Shown here: piece after piece, positions 1 to 11,426 of the stretch | How positions within the stretch are numbered: the first letter of the stretch is position 1 | Layout of the letters: each line of letters opens with the position of its first letter | Assembly: GCA_008360975.2 (NCBI GenBank) | Contig: CM039182.1 | Location: 81,437,405-81,501,404 of the forward strand | Length of the DNA stretch: 64,000 nucleotides | Source: Lichenostomus cassidix | Taxonomy: Eukaryota; Chordata; Aves; Passeriformes; Meliphagidae | Direction: 5' to 3' | Notes under the pieces: model-generated | Told to the model about the DNA's origin: nothing | The model's input: only the letters and a program-made list of their open reading frames with translations | Database searches by the model: none | Position numbers and translations under genes: made by a program

Positions 1-1279
1 AAAGTTACACTCCTCTTTCCCTTCTCCCACCCCACTGGCAATCTGCTTATGAAACAGCTGCAGGGTCAGACCAACCTCACAGAAGTTGTCCCAGCGCAGC
101 TTTTATCTTGCATGAGAGAGGTTAACCTAAACCCAAGGAGATGGAACTATCACAAGGAGCTCTAAAAGGAGAGCAATGATGTAAAATAAATGACATTTTA
201 AACGCCGTCAAGGAAACACAAATAAGAAAAATGACTTTGCAGCACAGGGGTGTCTGCTGAGCAAAAGATACACAAGAAATGCAATAAAGCAGATGTAAGA
301 AATACCTTGAATTGTGACTTGAGTAAGTAGAAAATATTAAAAATTTGTGTTACAGCTTTAACTTCTAAATCCTCCAAATAACTGTGTCACTACACAATAT
401 CAAGAAATTGACAGCTGGCATGGGACAGCTGTTAGTAAAAGTACCAACCATAGACAATAATGAATGAAAAAAATGCTCAGTTATCTTAAAATAATTGAGT
501 ATCTGTTTTTATAAGACAGTGTTAATCCATCAACAGAATTAAAACTCCAGCAAATAAATAGGCTTGGCTTGAAAAACAGTAACATCATACCACCCTTAAA
601 CTCTTTCTGTAATTCCTGCCAAATATAGAAGCTTCATAAGGTAAAAGAAAATGAGTAATGATCAGAAAATGGTATGTAATTGGATGTATTTTATTTGACT
701 AAAAAAACCCAAACTTAGGAGTACATAGTTATAACTCATCAATACCATTAAGGACAAATGAGAACTAGGATCTGTGTTTCAAGGGGGTTTTACCATTTAT
801 GCTCCTTCAATGCATATTCCCTAAGTTAGATCTAGCAAGAAAGCTTATGTTTCCCTTTTAATTAACAGTGCTTTGCATCTGTCTCAGTCATGTAGAGTGA
901 GATCTCTAACTTAGTTTTCAGAAGTGTGGTGTGTGTATGACATTTTGCTTGTCCTTATGGGTCTCTTTTGCATTACAATATGTCCATAGGCTTCCTACTG
1001 CATGGTTCTTCTTTTGATTAGCTGCAAAAATAGGGGCCATATGCTCCTACTCCCCCCCTTTTTTTAAATAATCAGAGATAAGCATATGTTAGAGACCACA
1101 ATTTAATGTTATTAACTAAAAGGCGGAGAAAGCCTGAATAACTTAACAACTTTTTCTCGCTGCCAGTTTGAAAAAATATCACCGTTGGAATTCTGAGTGC
1201 AAATCTAGGTTTACCAGATCATCAACTGCAAATAATATGTTATGGAATGCTTAGAAATGTGGTGTTGAGCCAGCCACCA
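1..1279. other. Unique AT-rich non-coding DNA
   Basis: No repeat family, RNA gene or open frame of note is visible here. Stops are frequent in all frames. There is a C7/T7 run near 1053-1066. I see nothing else that can be named. Confidence 0.6.
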
Positions 1280-1811
1280 GCAATAAAAGTCAACATGGGT
1301 TCAGAACAGGAGAATAATGTTTAACTACTTTTATATACTTCTGTGATAAGTCTTGGTGGGTGAAGGGAGGGCAGTGGATGTAGTTTTTTCTGATTTTAAT
1401 AAGGCTTTTTGTCCCTCACAGCATCTTTCTGGGCAAGTTGTCCAGCTGTGGGATGAGCAGGACCACAGTGCATGGATGAAAAACTGGTTGAAGGACAAGG
1501 TTGACAGAGCAGTAGTGAATGGGGCTGGGTCTGTCTGGCACTCAGTCACCAGCAGTGTTCCTCTGGCTTCCACTCTTGGGCTAGTTCAGATGGCGTTAGG
1601 AAGCCTTTCTTTACTGAGAACGCGGTCAAACCCTGGAACAGGCTTCCTGCTGAGGTGGTCAAGACCCAAAGCCTGTCACTGTTTAAGAGGCATTTGGACT
1701 GTGCCCTTTACAATCTGCTTTAAAACTTTGGTCAGCCCTGATGTGGTCAGGAAGTTAGACTGGATATTTGTTGTAGGCCACTCCAACTAAAATAGACTAT
1801 TCTATTCTGTT
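1280..1811 (+). mobile_element. CR1 LINE relic: RT core fragment fused to CR1 3' end
   Basis: This is a dead copy of the avian non-LTR retrotransposon CR1, plus orientation. The left part (about 1280-1588) matches the reverse-transcriptase region of CR1 ORF2. It reads VDVVFSDFNKAF (motif A block, catalytic Asp kept), then WMKNWLKDKVDRAVVNG, then VTSSVPLASTLGLV. In the last block the usual VPQGS of motif B has become VPLAS. From about 1590 the sequence jumps to the CR1 3' region: TTTACTGAGAACGCGGTCAA, then GGAACAGGCTTCC, then CATTTGGACTGTGCC. It ends in the typical ATTCTATTCT tail near 1800. The part of ORF2 carrying motif C (YADD) and the C-terminal domain is missing, so the copy is internally deleted. 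An open frame of 145 codons happens to run across the junction, and I do not think it is a gene. The family assignment is secure. The breakpoint is approximate. Confidence 0.88.
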
Positions 1812-4478
1812 GTAATCACACCATCGTTTTAAGACAGATAATTGCTGATGGTTTTAGCTGTAGCTAGCTGCAAATAGTGAACTACAAAGTTACCTTGGTT
1901 AGATGTTTCTACTAAGACCATTTTTGGAACCCAGAAAGATATTTAATGAGCTTCTGTATGACAGCATAGGCATGTATCTTGCTCCAGATTCATCCTTCTT
2001 CTTTTGATAGTCTGTTCCTGCCCCACAGCACTTGTATAAAACATAGAAGTCATATCAGAAAAATCTTGACTTATTAGGGCAAAGCCATGTCATGGAAAAA
2101 GAAGAACAACTAGTTTCATAAAGGAAGATTACATGTCTGGATGTGATAGCAGGACTGACATTGTCAGTAAAAAGCTAATATGATTTTCCTTATTAGAGAA
2201 AATTTCTTCCTAGCACAGCACAGGGCAGACTGGAAATCCCTGAGGTGTGAAAGGTAGAGACCACAGAATGAGAAAAAGTCTCATATCTAATCTCACTTTA
2301 AGTAGCTTCCTTTTCTTTTTGTCTCCCTTTTCTCCACCAACAATGTGAGATGTTTCCAGCTATGATGTTTACTTTGATGGATGCAGAAATCAGAACACTC
2401 TGGAGATCACGAATAACTTTTCTTTGTTTATCTTACTGTAATTGTTATGAAGAATAATTTTTACTGTTTAATAGTGGGGTATCCCTCAGAGAATGGCCTG
2501 GTAATTATAGATAGTCCTTCTTTCTGAAAGCATTTTCTAGCAGAAGCTGTTCTTGCTGAGTGCGGAACTTGTGTCACAGATGTCCTTGAGGTAGAACACC
2601 CATCCTTGGGATCACAAAGATATCCATCCTTGCTCAAAAAAAAATATTTCCCAAAAAGCTGTTTGCCTAACCCATCCTTCAGTAAACTGAGTTTTTAATT
2701 GAGCTGTGCTGTATTGTCAGAAAAAAATATGGCAGTCATCAATGTTCAGTTAATAAACACTGAACACTAAAGAATGGATATGAAATCTCAAAATTTTGTT
2801 GGAAGAGAACCTAAGTGAGACTGTCACATGTAGACTGAGCAGCACAAATTAGAAAATAAATATTAGTTTATTATTTAGAGTTTCCTCTAGTTTGTAGCCT
2901 TCGCCTTTTGTTTCAGATTTTCCTGATATGTTTTGCTGTAAAGTACTTCCTTTTTTATACTGTTTCTGAACATGTGCTCACTCCCAAACTAATTTTCAAA
3001 TTTCATTGAAGAATCTTAGCAGCAAGTGTTGGTGAAACCATTTTTATGACATTCATTTTACTGATATTTGGAGGAAAACTACATCTATACTGGTGGCATG
3101 AATGTTCATTAACTAGCTGGGATGAATTAAACCACTGTGAAAGACTGCTAAATCAAATGCATTCAAGTAAAAGGAAGCATTACTCACAGGCTCCAAGCAT
3201 CTGCCTCAGATGAAATAGGCATCAAACACTGGAAGCATCAGAGCCTTGTTCCACTGTGAAAAGAAATTATCTTAAGCCTTTACACTCAAGATGTTAAATC
3301 AATGTACTGGACTTGCTACAGTTAAATAATTGACAGCCTATAGGACAAACAAATGAGATAATGCTGAACAAATAAGGACAGCCTAATAAATTACTGAAAT
3401 GTATGCAGCAGTGTGAAGGGGTTGTTTTCATGGATTTGGAAAGGGCAGATTTGTTTAGGGCAGTGAATGACAAAGATCTATGAGAACTGTGAAGCAACAA
3501 CAAAATGTAGACAGTATAATTTCCTCATTTTTAGAAAAAAATATTGCTTTATTCTATTATGAATAAATAAGAAATAAGGAAAATACTTGCCTCTTTAAAA
3601 ATATGCTGAGTTGTAACATGCATATAAACAGAAATAAAGTGAAAATTGCAGAAATGTTACAAATATTGAATACCAAAATACTGTACAGAGTTATTCTACA
3701 TGTTTTCTGAAATATAAAAAGAGGTGCATAAGGAAAATATAGAGAAAAATGTTTAACTAAGAGGATCTTTCTACTGGCAATCGAAAGACCTGTCTACTTA
3801 CTGGGCACAGACCTGTCACTGCAGTACATTCTGGGGAGTGGTGTGTCACAGACTCTTAATCAAAGATCCTCATTCTGCATCTAGTTTTTTCCTAATGTCC
3901 TAGCTTTGTGATACAACATTACTTTTTCACTTAGACATCTTCAAATATTGTCTGAAAATAGAAAAAAAATACACATGTTAGACAATATCAGTTTCTGTTT
4001 TAGCCACCAATAAATTTCTGAAAACTAATAAAGGGTTGGGTAGGTGTTCTGTATAAGAATCAGTCCAAAATCAACTTTCTTTTCCCTTAAAAGTTTCTGT
4101 AAGGATGTATTGTTTGCCACAGCTTCATCAGGTATAGTTCCACTTTTTCAGGCATGATAAACCGTTTTTTGGTAGAGCTATGTATTTAAGGAGACAAAAA
4201 AAGGTCAAAGCTAGAAGTCATGATTTCAGAAGGGCTGTCTTTTCCTCTTATTCTAGCAGATTTTTAAATTCAGGCAAAAGAAGTTCTGTACTTTGGTCTC
4301 CTTCCTCCCGTCTCATTTTTTTCCTCTCTGCAACTCACACATAAAAAATAAAGCTGCTCATTATGGACTTCATTTGTCTATTTAATCTTTGAAGCGTGAT
4401 GAAGTATGGGGAAGAAAGTCATATTTATCTTTCTGTATAAATTTCAGAAGTTTATGTTTTTTTATTCATTATCTATTA

Positions 4479-4503
4479 CATAGAGGTTGAATGAACCTCT
4501 ATG
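4479..4503. repeat. Perfect 10-bp inverted repeat (hairpin)
   Basis: The arms CATAGAGGTT (4479-4488) and AACCTCTATG (4494-4503) are exact reverse complements around a 5-base loop GAATG. Pairing stops outside the arms, so this is too short for a microRNA precursor. No function is implied. Confidence 0.8.
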
Positions 4504-6126
4504 GGAATACTTTCAAACAGAAAATAAGGACTTTTGCCAACTACTTGAGGGCAGAATGATGATTTTTAATGTATAGTCTTTGAGTTTTGTATTTCATTGG
4601 TGGGAGTGTTTTAAAGAGAACATATTTATTTTCTGAAAAGATTAAGAAAGTTCTCCTAAAACCTTTCAAAGACTACTAGGATGGCTGACAAATTTGGCTA
4701 ATTTTTCTTTTTGTGCTTCCTCTTCCTGGGGGCAGGGGTCAAACATTTTTCCATTGTCACATGCTAAAATAGCTGTCAAATTTACTACCTTGCAGAATAA
4801 ACGGTAAAACCATGGGAAACTCTTGTGGATGACACTGACTCCCACAGTGTGCTATATGCTGCAAAACCAACGAGTATTTTAGTTGACTACCTACCCCAAA
4901 CGAGGGTTGTGGAGTGAAGGTGAACACAAGTGGAAAGCAGTGCAGGCTGATGAAAAGCATGCAGCCTTCAGCTCTGAATAAACCTGCCACACACCTGTAA
5001 GGCTCTACCAATGTGCAACTTGTGTGGGTTACAAACTCCCAGCTGCTTGTTGCCTCCCTCTGTCCCAACCCTGGCAGCTCTGGGATCCCTGGGAAGCAGA
5101 CCAAGGCACCCTGAGTTTAGGAAAGCCTCCAGCAGCCTCCTCAGCCAGGCGGTGCTTGTGAAAAGATGCATGGATCGAGTGCCAGCAAATAAAATGATGC
5201 TGTTGTCATAACCTAAAACTTACAACTCCCATAGGAGATGAATTTTCTTTGTGAAATGTGCTACAGCAGCCGATAAAATGTGTACAAGATCGTTACTGAC
5301 TGGATTTTTCTATTGTATGTTTCAAATGCTGAAACAACTGCTCTGAGAGAAATATATCTTGCTTTTGTTCCTCTTATTCTGAGACATAGTAAAATATTTC
5401 CATACTTTTAAGAGCCTTTTCTTATGTTTTGCTGTCTTTCCAATGCTGATGTCCTTTCATTCCTGCAAAAACAGCCTGCGTTTCACATTAATCTTTTCAC
5501 AGTCTGGCTTTCACTCTGAAATGTTCAGATCTCTGTGGAAAATGTACTTAAAAAGTTTGCAGTAAGTTGTCAATGTCTCCCTCCAACTTTTGTTTTTCCA
5601 GAGGAGTTCTTAACCTCTTTGCTATCTATTTGTTCACTAATTTTGCCTCAGTGGCTACTTTGATGGTACTGTTTAAAATAACTGTAGGTGGCTACATTTT
5701 GTACTCTATAATATGACTCTGGTTTCTTTTAAAAATGCTCTGAATATTTATCATGCCACTGTGGCTTAGACTGCTTTGAGTGATGTTCTGCCGGTGGTAG
5801 TTCAGTCTTCATCCCAGCCATCTCTGTCTCCCAGTCTGGTGTTTCAGACCATTAATAAAAACACTTCAGAGCATAACTATGTATGAAATATTATTGGCAT
5901 GGATACAAGTAAACCAGTGCTAGTAATATTAGCACTTTCAAATATATTACCATTGGAGCTGCAGCATAATAATAATAATAAGTCATAGCAATTATATTAC
6001 AGTTTAAAAAAAGTAATAGAGTTCACATTCATTCACTATGCAAGCAATTAAACTGTGATGTATGAACTAATGCTTATGACAACAATATTGCTTATAATAT
6101 TTCCTCTGTTTGCTGCAGTAATGTTC

Positions 6127-6157
6127 CAATATTAAATATTGTTCAATATTAAATATT
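6127..6157. repeat. Direct duplication of a 14-mer
   Basis: CAATATTAAATATT occurs at 6127-6140 and again at 6144-6157, a 17-base period. The unit is itself nearly palindromic (AATATTAAATATT). This is consistent with a small slippage duplication in AT-rich DNA. Confidence 0.8.
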
Positions 6158-6672
6158 ACTTGATTCTATGTTTTATATCTTTGTATGTTCTGTTAAAGCT
6201 GCTGCACCCATGAAGCACCTGAAGCATATATATTTTGACTCTTCCCTTCCATATATGTCATCCTTCTTTGGAATGCTCCACTCAGTGACACAGCAGTATT
6301 TTTGTCCAAGGCTATGGCCGACAGTAATTGCCCATAACCTGTGAAATAGGTTGACACAAAATAATTTCTTCCACCCAAGATGGTGTGAAATGTAATTCTG
6401 AGACATTCAGAATGCCAAGCATTGTATCTTTGCTTTTTTTTTTCACTTTCTTTCTGTGAATTACAAGTATCAAGACAAGCTTTGTCTTTCTCCAGAAAAA
6501 TGTGCTGCTTCAGGTCACTCCTATGTAATTATTACAGTATGTAAATATTACAGTGAACTCATCTGGAATTCTGTGATACCCTCAGCAGCCTATCTCAATA
6601 TTTTAAATACAGGTTGCCCATACAATAATGGACTCAAAGTCCTCATTTTGGTGTTTGAGTTTTTCTGGAGGT

Positions 6673-6698
6673 GGGGGGGGGGGGTGTTGTTGTTGTTT
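6673..6698. repeat. G12 homopolymer followed by (TGT)n
   Basis: Twelve consecutive G at 6673-6684 run directly into TGTTGTTGTTG. This is a simple-sequence tract and is likely length-variable between individuals. It sits about 95 bases left of the 3' end of a CR1 fragment. Confidence 0.85.
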
Positions 6699-6778
6699 TG
6701 TTTACCTCTGTTTCCACATACTTAAAGGCACAGAAATTCTGGGTTCTAGATGTTTTCATGAGCAGGTCTTATGTCATA

Positions 6779-6908
6779 AAATCACACAATGGGTAAGATT
6801 GAAAGGGACCAGCAGTGGGGTCATCTGGTCCAACCTCCCTGCACAAGCAGGGTCATTCTAGAGCACATGGCACCGGATTGCATCCAGACAGTTCTTAAAT
6901 AGATCCAC
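6779..6908 (-). mobile_element. CR1 LINE 3' end, minus orientation
   Basis: Read on the plus strand it opens AAATCACACAATGGGTAAG, then GGGACCAGCAGTGGGGTCAT, TGGTCCAACCTCCCTGCAC, and GACAGTTCTTAAATAGATCC. This order is the reverse complement of the CR1 3' terminus of birds, so the element points left. The copy is truncated at about 6908. The missing 5' part is normal for CR1, which is usually cut short during insertion. Confidence 0.9.
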
Positions 6909-7147
6909 AGCCAAATTTGTTTAAAATCTATGTTTATACTGATATTTGAGATTTGGCGGAAACAACAGTGAAAAATCCAGAATTTTGATAAACCATCTTA
7001 GGTGCCATAAAATAAGGCTCTTCTTACCATGACGAAGATGAAAGTTCCTTTGAAAATTCTGCTTTCCATCATGGGCTGTTATTTTGGTTTTAATACAGTA
7101 CCCTGCCCACTTCACTACCCTAAATTTCTCATATACCATGTGCTGCA
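6909..7147. other. Unassigned sequence between two CR1 pieces
   Basis: About 240 bases with no clear CR1 similarity lie between two minus-oriented CR1 pieces. In a contiguous CR1 the two pieces would be separated by roughly 300 bases of CR1 3' region. This could be an eroded or replaced part of one element, or a gap between two insertions. Confidence 0.45.
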
Positions 7148-7470
7148 GCCCTCTGAATTTCCTGATAAGCCTCCACTGGACTTGCAGCAGGACAGTGATG
7201 TATTTCTTCCCCTGGCAAGCTCAGAGGCAGGCACACCAGTCCAGCTGTGAACTCCCTAGTGCCAGACAGACAGGAGCTCTACACCTCCTCTGACTTTCTG
7301 GCTACGCTCTTGCTGCCACAGCTGTTGGCCATTCCCTGAAGAGGCAGACAGCTTGCCTGTGTTTGCTTGAAGCCTTTGTTGCACACCAGGATTCCCCACT
7401 CCTTTTCTACAAAGCTTCTTTCTATCCAGTTGGTGCCCAGCCTGGATTGCTGCTGAGTGGTTCCATCATG
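7148..7470 (-). mobile_element. CR1 LINE fragment, minus orientation
   Basis: The plus strand reads CCTGATAAGCCTCCACTGGA, a CAGAGGCAGGCACACC-like block, GGAGCTCTACACCTCCTCTG, CTGTTGGCCATTCC, and TTGCACACCAGGATTCCCC, followed by CTTTTCTACAAAGCTTCTTT. This order is the reverse complement of the CR1 stretch around the 3' end of ORF2. There the plus sense contains the familiar block meaning 'loaded with a penalty-free GTCC-TGGTGGACAAC' motif. Similarity fades at about 7470. Indels are frequent, so this is an old copy. It may be the 5' continuation of the fragment at 6779-6908. Confidence 0.75.
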
Positions 7471-8783
7471 TGTGTGAGATTTTTGGAGCAGCACATTGCT
7501 ATACAGGATTGCTAGGAAAACAGTCAGAAAGTTTCACCATTTATTTGATCAACCATTACAAGGGACAAGCAGCTGCCATACTCATCACAGAAGAGAGCAG
7601 AAGCAGCCCAGTAACTTTAAAGGTGGTTGTTGGGTAGGTGAATCAGCAAGATGTCAGTTTTCTGAAGCCTAACATATCCACTCTGAACTGAAAAAAATTT
7701 CGAAGCCACTTACAGTGCTAACTTATGTCCCTTGTTGTGCTGTGTTTCATTTTTCATTGTTGAAATGACTGGCTAATTTACATGAAAAAGGACTCTGCAC
7801 AACAATACAAATTGTTTTGCCACTGGTTGGTGAGACAACTCCAGAAAAATTTTAGTTTTTGTTGATGGTGGACTAGCATGAAGCTTTATGTTGAGCTAGA
7901 GATTAGTTTACTATAACAGAATAGATAAGAAAGAGATGTTACCTGCATAAAGGTTCTCCATTTCCCAAATAAATCCCCTTCTTCTTCCACTGTTTTAAAG
8001 AAACTTGTGCTGAATTATTAATTTTATCAAGAAAACTTTGATAGCACAATCAAGGATACAGGGATATAACTCCAGCTCTAGCCACTCCAATGGGCTTAGA
8101 ACACCCAGTTATAGATGAATCAAATTCAAAACATATGGACTGGGATCTATGAGAGTTGAATGACTACAGCATAAAACACTATAAATTTGTAAATTAAATT
8201 TCCATCAGAAAAGCCAAACTACAGTCACCATAAAAGTCAGTACAAACACAACAAAAGAGCATGGAATAGAGTTTTAATTAATAGGAGAAAAACCAGTATC
8301 ATCACAAAGATCTGCCTGTCTCTGTTTTAGGCTCTGGTTTCCACTGGAGTTTTATTGATTAAATATTCATAATCTACCCTTTTTGCCAATTAAATAATAA
8401 TCATGTCTGTCAGAAGCTGAAAGGTCATTTATCTAAAGAACCTTGCTCTGGTTTCACTTCTTTCATCTCATGTCTTTTTTTTTAAACAGCTCTTCTTTCC
8501 CTGAAAGCAAATATTGAAGTCCAAAATTGACTGAAATGTCAACTTTTCAAGATATTCAAGAGAATACAGAAAATATAAAATGGAAGGTGTTTTATGACTT
8601 AAAGAAGCTTGGGGAAATGTGTTTCCACATCTGACACGCATTTAAACGTCACAATGAATTAATCCTGTTTTCTAAAGGAAACAAAATTTGTGTCTTTCCC
8701 TTTTTCTATTATTTGTAGAGATTTTCTACAATTTTAATGTATTTGATGGCAACATCCTAAAGTATTACATTGTAGAAATGTAA
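7471..8783. other. Unique AT-rich non-coding DNA
   Basis: No repeat family, RNA gene or credible open frame is recognised in this stretch. Confidence 0.55.
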
Positions 8784-8883
8784 TTTCCTTTTCCTTTTCC
8801 CTTTCCTTTTCCTTTTCCCTTCTTTCCCTTTTTTTTCTTTCCCCTTCCCTTTCGCTTTCCTACTCCCTTTCCTTTTTTCCCTC
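8784..8883. repeat. Pyrimidine tract, (TTTCC)n-like
   Basis: About 100 bases almost wholly C and T on the plus strand, built from TTTCC/TTTTCC/TTCCC units with a T8 run and a single interrupting G and A. A polypurine/polypyrimidine tract of this length can adopt triplex (H-DNA) structure in principle. It is likely polymorphic. Confidence 0.9.
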
Positions 8884-10079
8884 TGGATTTCAAAAGAGGT
8901 GCATTTTTTCCAAATCCCTCAGAGAGATACTTGAGGATAGTCTTAATGAGCAGGTTCTAAAACACTTCCTTGCTTGCCAGTGGGACATCAGCAGGATGCT
9001 GCTGATGCTTTTGCCGGGAAGACGTGGGCTCTTGGTCAGGAGCAGGAGTTAGTGCTGGAAACAGAACCTGATGTCCACAGAAGTACCAGTTCTTTATTAA
9101 TTATTTAAAAGTACCTTAAAAATAAACCATCTCCGGACTCAGAAATTTTCCTTTGTAAAGCAAATAAATGACATTCCTGCAAGAGGCAACTTGCCAAAAA
9201 TTTACTAGTCATTGCTATCAGTTCCACTGAGGGAAATAGAGGTGCTGCCTTTAAAAGCCTCAGGCCTTTCCTCATTATCTGATTGTTTCCCAAGCAGAAA
9301 TAATTTCTCTATCATCTCTGGCAAATTAAACTTTAAAAAAATCCAAGTAAGCTACTCCTTAAGATTTATTTCCACTCTATCAGCCATCAGCCTGTTCTCT
9401 TGCACGTCAGACCAGTGCCCATGAGCAATCAGATCTCATACAGTGTAGTTAAGACAGATTTTGAAGTAACTTGAGAAAAAGGGATGGGCAATGTATCATT
9501 TCCTTTGCAAATGTATGAGATGTGGAAGTGGAAATGCCAAAGCATTTTGGCATTAACTCTTGATTCTAACTGGCTTTCATGACTAATTCAGTTGGTGAGT
9601 GAGCAATGAGATTGTACCAGTAAAGGAAACTATGAACAGCTTGTTTAAATTAACATATGTTTACTCAGGAAACTGTTTCCTGTTCTGATTGCAGGTAGGG
9701 GTGTAGGGGTTAACTTTGCCTTGCCATGAATAACCTCAGAGGAGTAAAAAGTAAAAAACGTGGCTGAAGCATTAAGAGTATCACAACACTTCTGCCTGGT
9801 AACACAGACTGAAGAGTTCTGCCACATCTGTGTGCCGTGTGACACGGTGTTAGTCACCAAACAGAGGTTAAACCCTGTATCCTGTGAGCAAAGCAGCTTT
9901 CCCTACCCCAGTGAAAAGCTTGGCAAACAGTCTTCTAAATTTTGTTCTACTACCTCTTAGGTGACAGAGCAGCAATGAGGAGTCAGATGAAAAATGAGCT
10001 TCCTTGTGCTTCCTTTAAACAAATTCTGAGACAGATGTGATAAACCCAGACATGGTAAACGTAGATTTAATTTATTATT
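8884..10079. other. Unique non-coding DNA
   Basis: No transposon or gene recognised. It holds a 9-bp-stem hairpin at 9533-9554, with arms AATGCCAAA and TTTGGCATT and loop GCAT. Confidence 0.55.
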
Positions 10080-10480
10080 ACTGGAGTGGGTTGACCTTGG
10101 CTGGCTGCCAAACCCCACCCAGTCACTCTCTCACTCCACCTCTGGAATATCACACCGAAAAAATAAGATGGAAAAGCTCATGGGTTTAGATAAAGACCAA
10201 TTTCTGTCACTGGCGAAACTGACTCAACTTGGGACAAAACTAACTGTGCTTTATTGCCAATAGAACGGAGAGAAGCAGAGACAAAAACACCTTCCCCCCT
10301 ACCCACTGCCTTTTTCCCAGGATCAGCTTCAGCCTTTCACTCACGACTCCTCTACTTTCTCCTCTCCAAGCAGTGCAGGGGATGGGGAATAGGGAGCTGC
10401 AGCCAGCCCATAACTTCTCCTCTCTGCTGCTCCTTCCTCATCCCACATTTCCCTGCTCCAGCGTGAAATCTCCACCAGCA
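10080..10480 (+). mobile_element. Truncated LTR of an avian endogenous retrovirus (ERVL-like)
   Basis: The segment opens ACTGGAGTGGGTTGACC and continues TTGGCTGGCTGCCAAACCCC, CAGTCACTCTCTCACTCC, GCTCATGGGTTTAGATAAAG, and CTGACTCAACTTGGG. Later it has TTTATTGCCAATAGAACGG, AAACACCTTCCCCCC, and CCCTGCTCCAGCGTG. I recognise this order from a common solo-LTR family in bird genomes that is related to the group starting TGTCATGGTTTAACCCC. Similarity fades after the CTCCAGCGTG block, so only the front of the LTR remains. No gag, pol or env sequence follows. The class assignment (ERVL type) is from memory of the family and less certain than the LTR call itself. Confidence 0.72.
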
Positions 10481-11173
10481 GCAGTGCCACTCATGCACAT
10501 TGCCTGGCCTGGAGGGCTGAGCTGGGCACACTGATCGTACACTGGGAATTCAGGGCCTAAACCAACACATAAACCTGGCTTTCTGCATCCTGCTTTCCTC
10601 CCCACCTCTCTGTTTGGTGGCTTCAAAATGAACAATTTCCTGTCTAATCTTCCTCTGAGGACTGAGATGCAGCATTTGGATGAGGCAGCTGTACTGAACT
10701 GACTCATGCTCAGCTTATACTTAATTTTCATGTATTAAACTGCTGGTCTTAAACATGGTAGAATTGCTATGCTGTTCCCCACTGGGTTTCAAGATTGATG
10801 TTTTCACACATTTTCTCAGCATTTGGCTATTTAAGGCTGCTTTTCACTCTTCCCCATAGTTTTCATCATCACAAGTTCTTTTACTTGCATCTTTTTCTTA
10901 AAGCTTTTCTACTGTTTTTTACTCAATGGAGATCCATGCAGCTCTTTTAAAAATGTCTCCTTGCCACAGTATCTAGTAACATTTTTTTTTTATGCTTCTC
11001 TGCTTGTAAGGTGCTTTTATTGTCAGTTTCTTTTTAACAAGAATGACTAATGTGACATCACTACATAGCACAGAGATGGAAGACAGTCTGGCTGATGAAA
11101 TTTCCAGGTGCAAGCATACCCAGTGGAACTGGACTACAGGATTTATATCAGGTTGAGGTTTTTTAATTAAACA

Positions 11174-11196
11174 GTGTGTGGGGTGTGTGTGTGTGT
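11174..11196. repeat. (GT)n-rich microsatellite, interrupted
   Basis: GTGTGTG, then GGG, then TGTGTGTGTGTGT. Short and imperfect. Confidence 0.85.
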
Positions 11197-11404
11197 ATGC
11201 TGCTTAAGGATAGGAGATATCTTTCTTTTTGTCTTTATAGAAAGGAGTGCAAGGCACTGAACTATAACCCCAAGCTGAGGTTACCTGTTACGTGCATGTT
11301 CAGGTAGGCAATCTCCACTTGTGAAAGGGAAGTACAGCTAATCAAGTTCTTATGCTTCGAATACACACAAACCAAAATGGTATTCACACCATTATGAGCT
11401 GGAC

Positions 11405-11426
11405 ACTCTGCTGTGTCCAGCAGAGT
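11405..11426. repeat. Perfect 9-bp inverted repeat (hairpin)
   Basis: ACTCTGCTG (11405-11413) and CAGCAGAGT (11418-11426) are exact reverse complements around the loop TGTC. No T-tract or gene context suggests a function. Confidence 0.8.

Larger units (their letters stand above)
1812..6670. other. Unique non-coding DNA
   Basis: About 4.9 kb with no recognisable gene or transposon. It contains a 10-bp-stem hairpin at 4479-4503, a somewhat GC-richer stretch at about 4990-5165, a short (ATA)n run at about 5968-5981, and a duplicated 14-mer at 6127-6157. The small overlapping frames near 4757-5211 lie in the GC-richer stretch on both strands and look like chance. Confidence 0.55.

Noticed and set aside
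1353..1790. 145-codon open frame as a gene
   Set aside because: It is built from a CR1 reverse-transcriptase fragment and the CR1 3' non-coding end joined by a deletion.
4757..5211. Cluster of frames on both strands
   Set aside because: Overlapping frames on both strands in one GC-richer patch, without motifs, are expected by chance.
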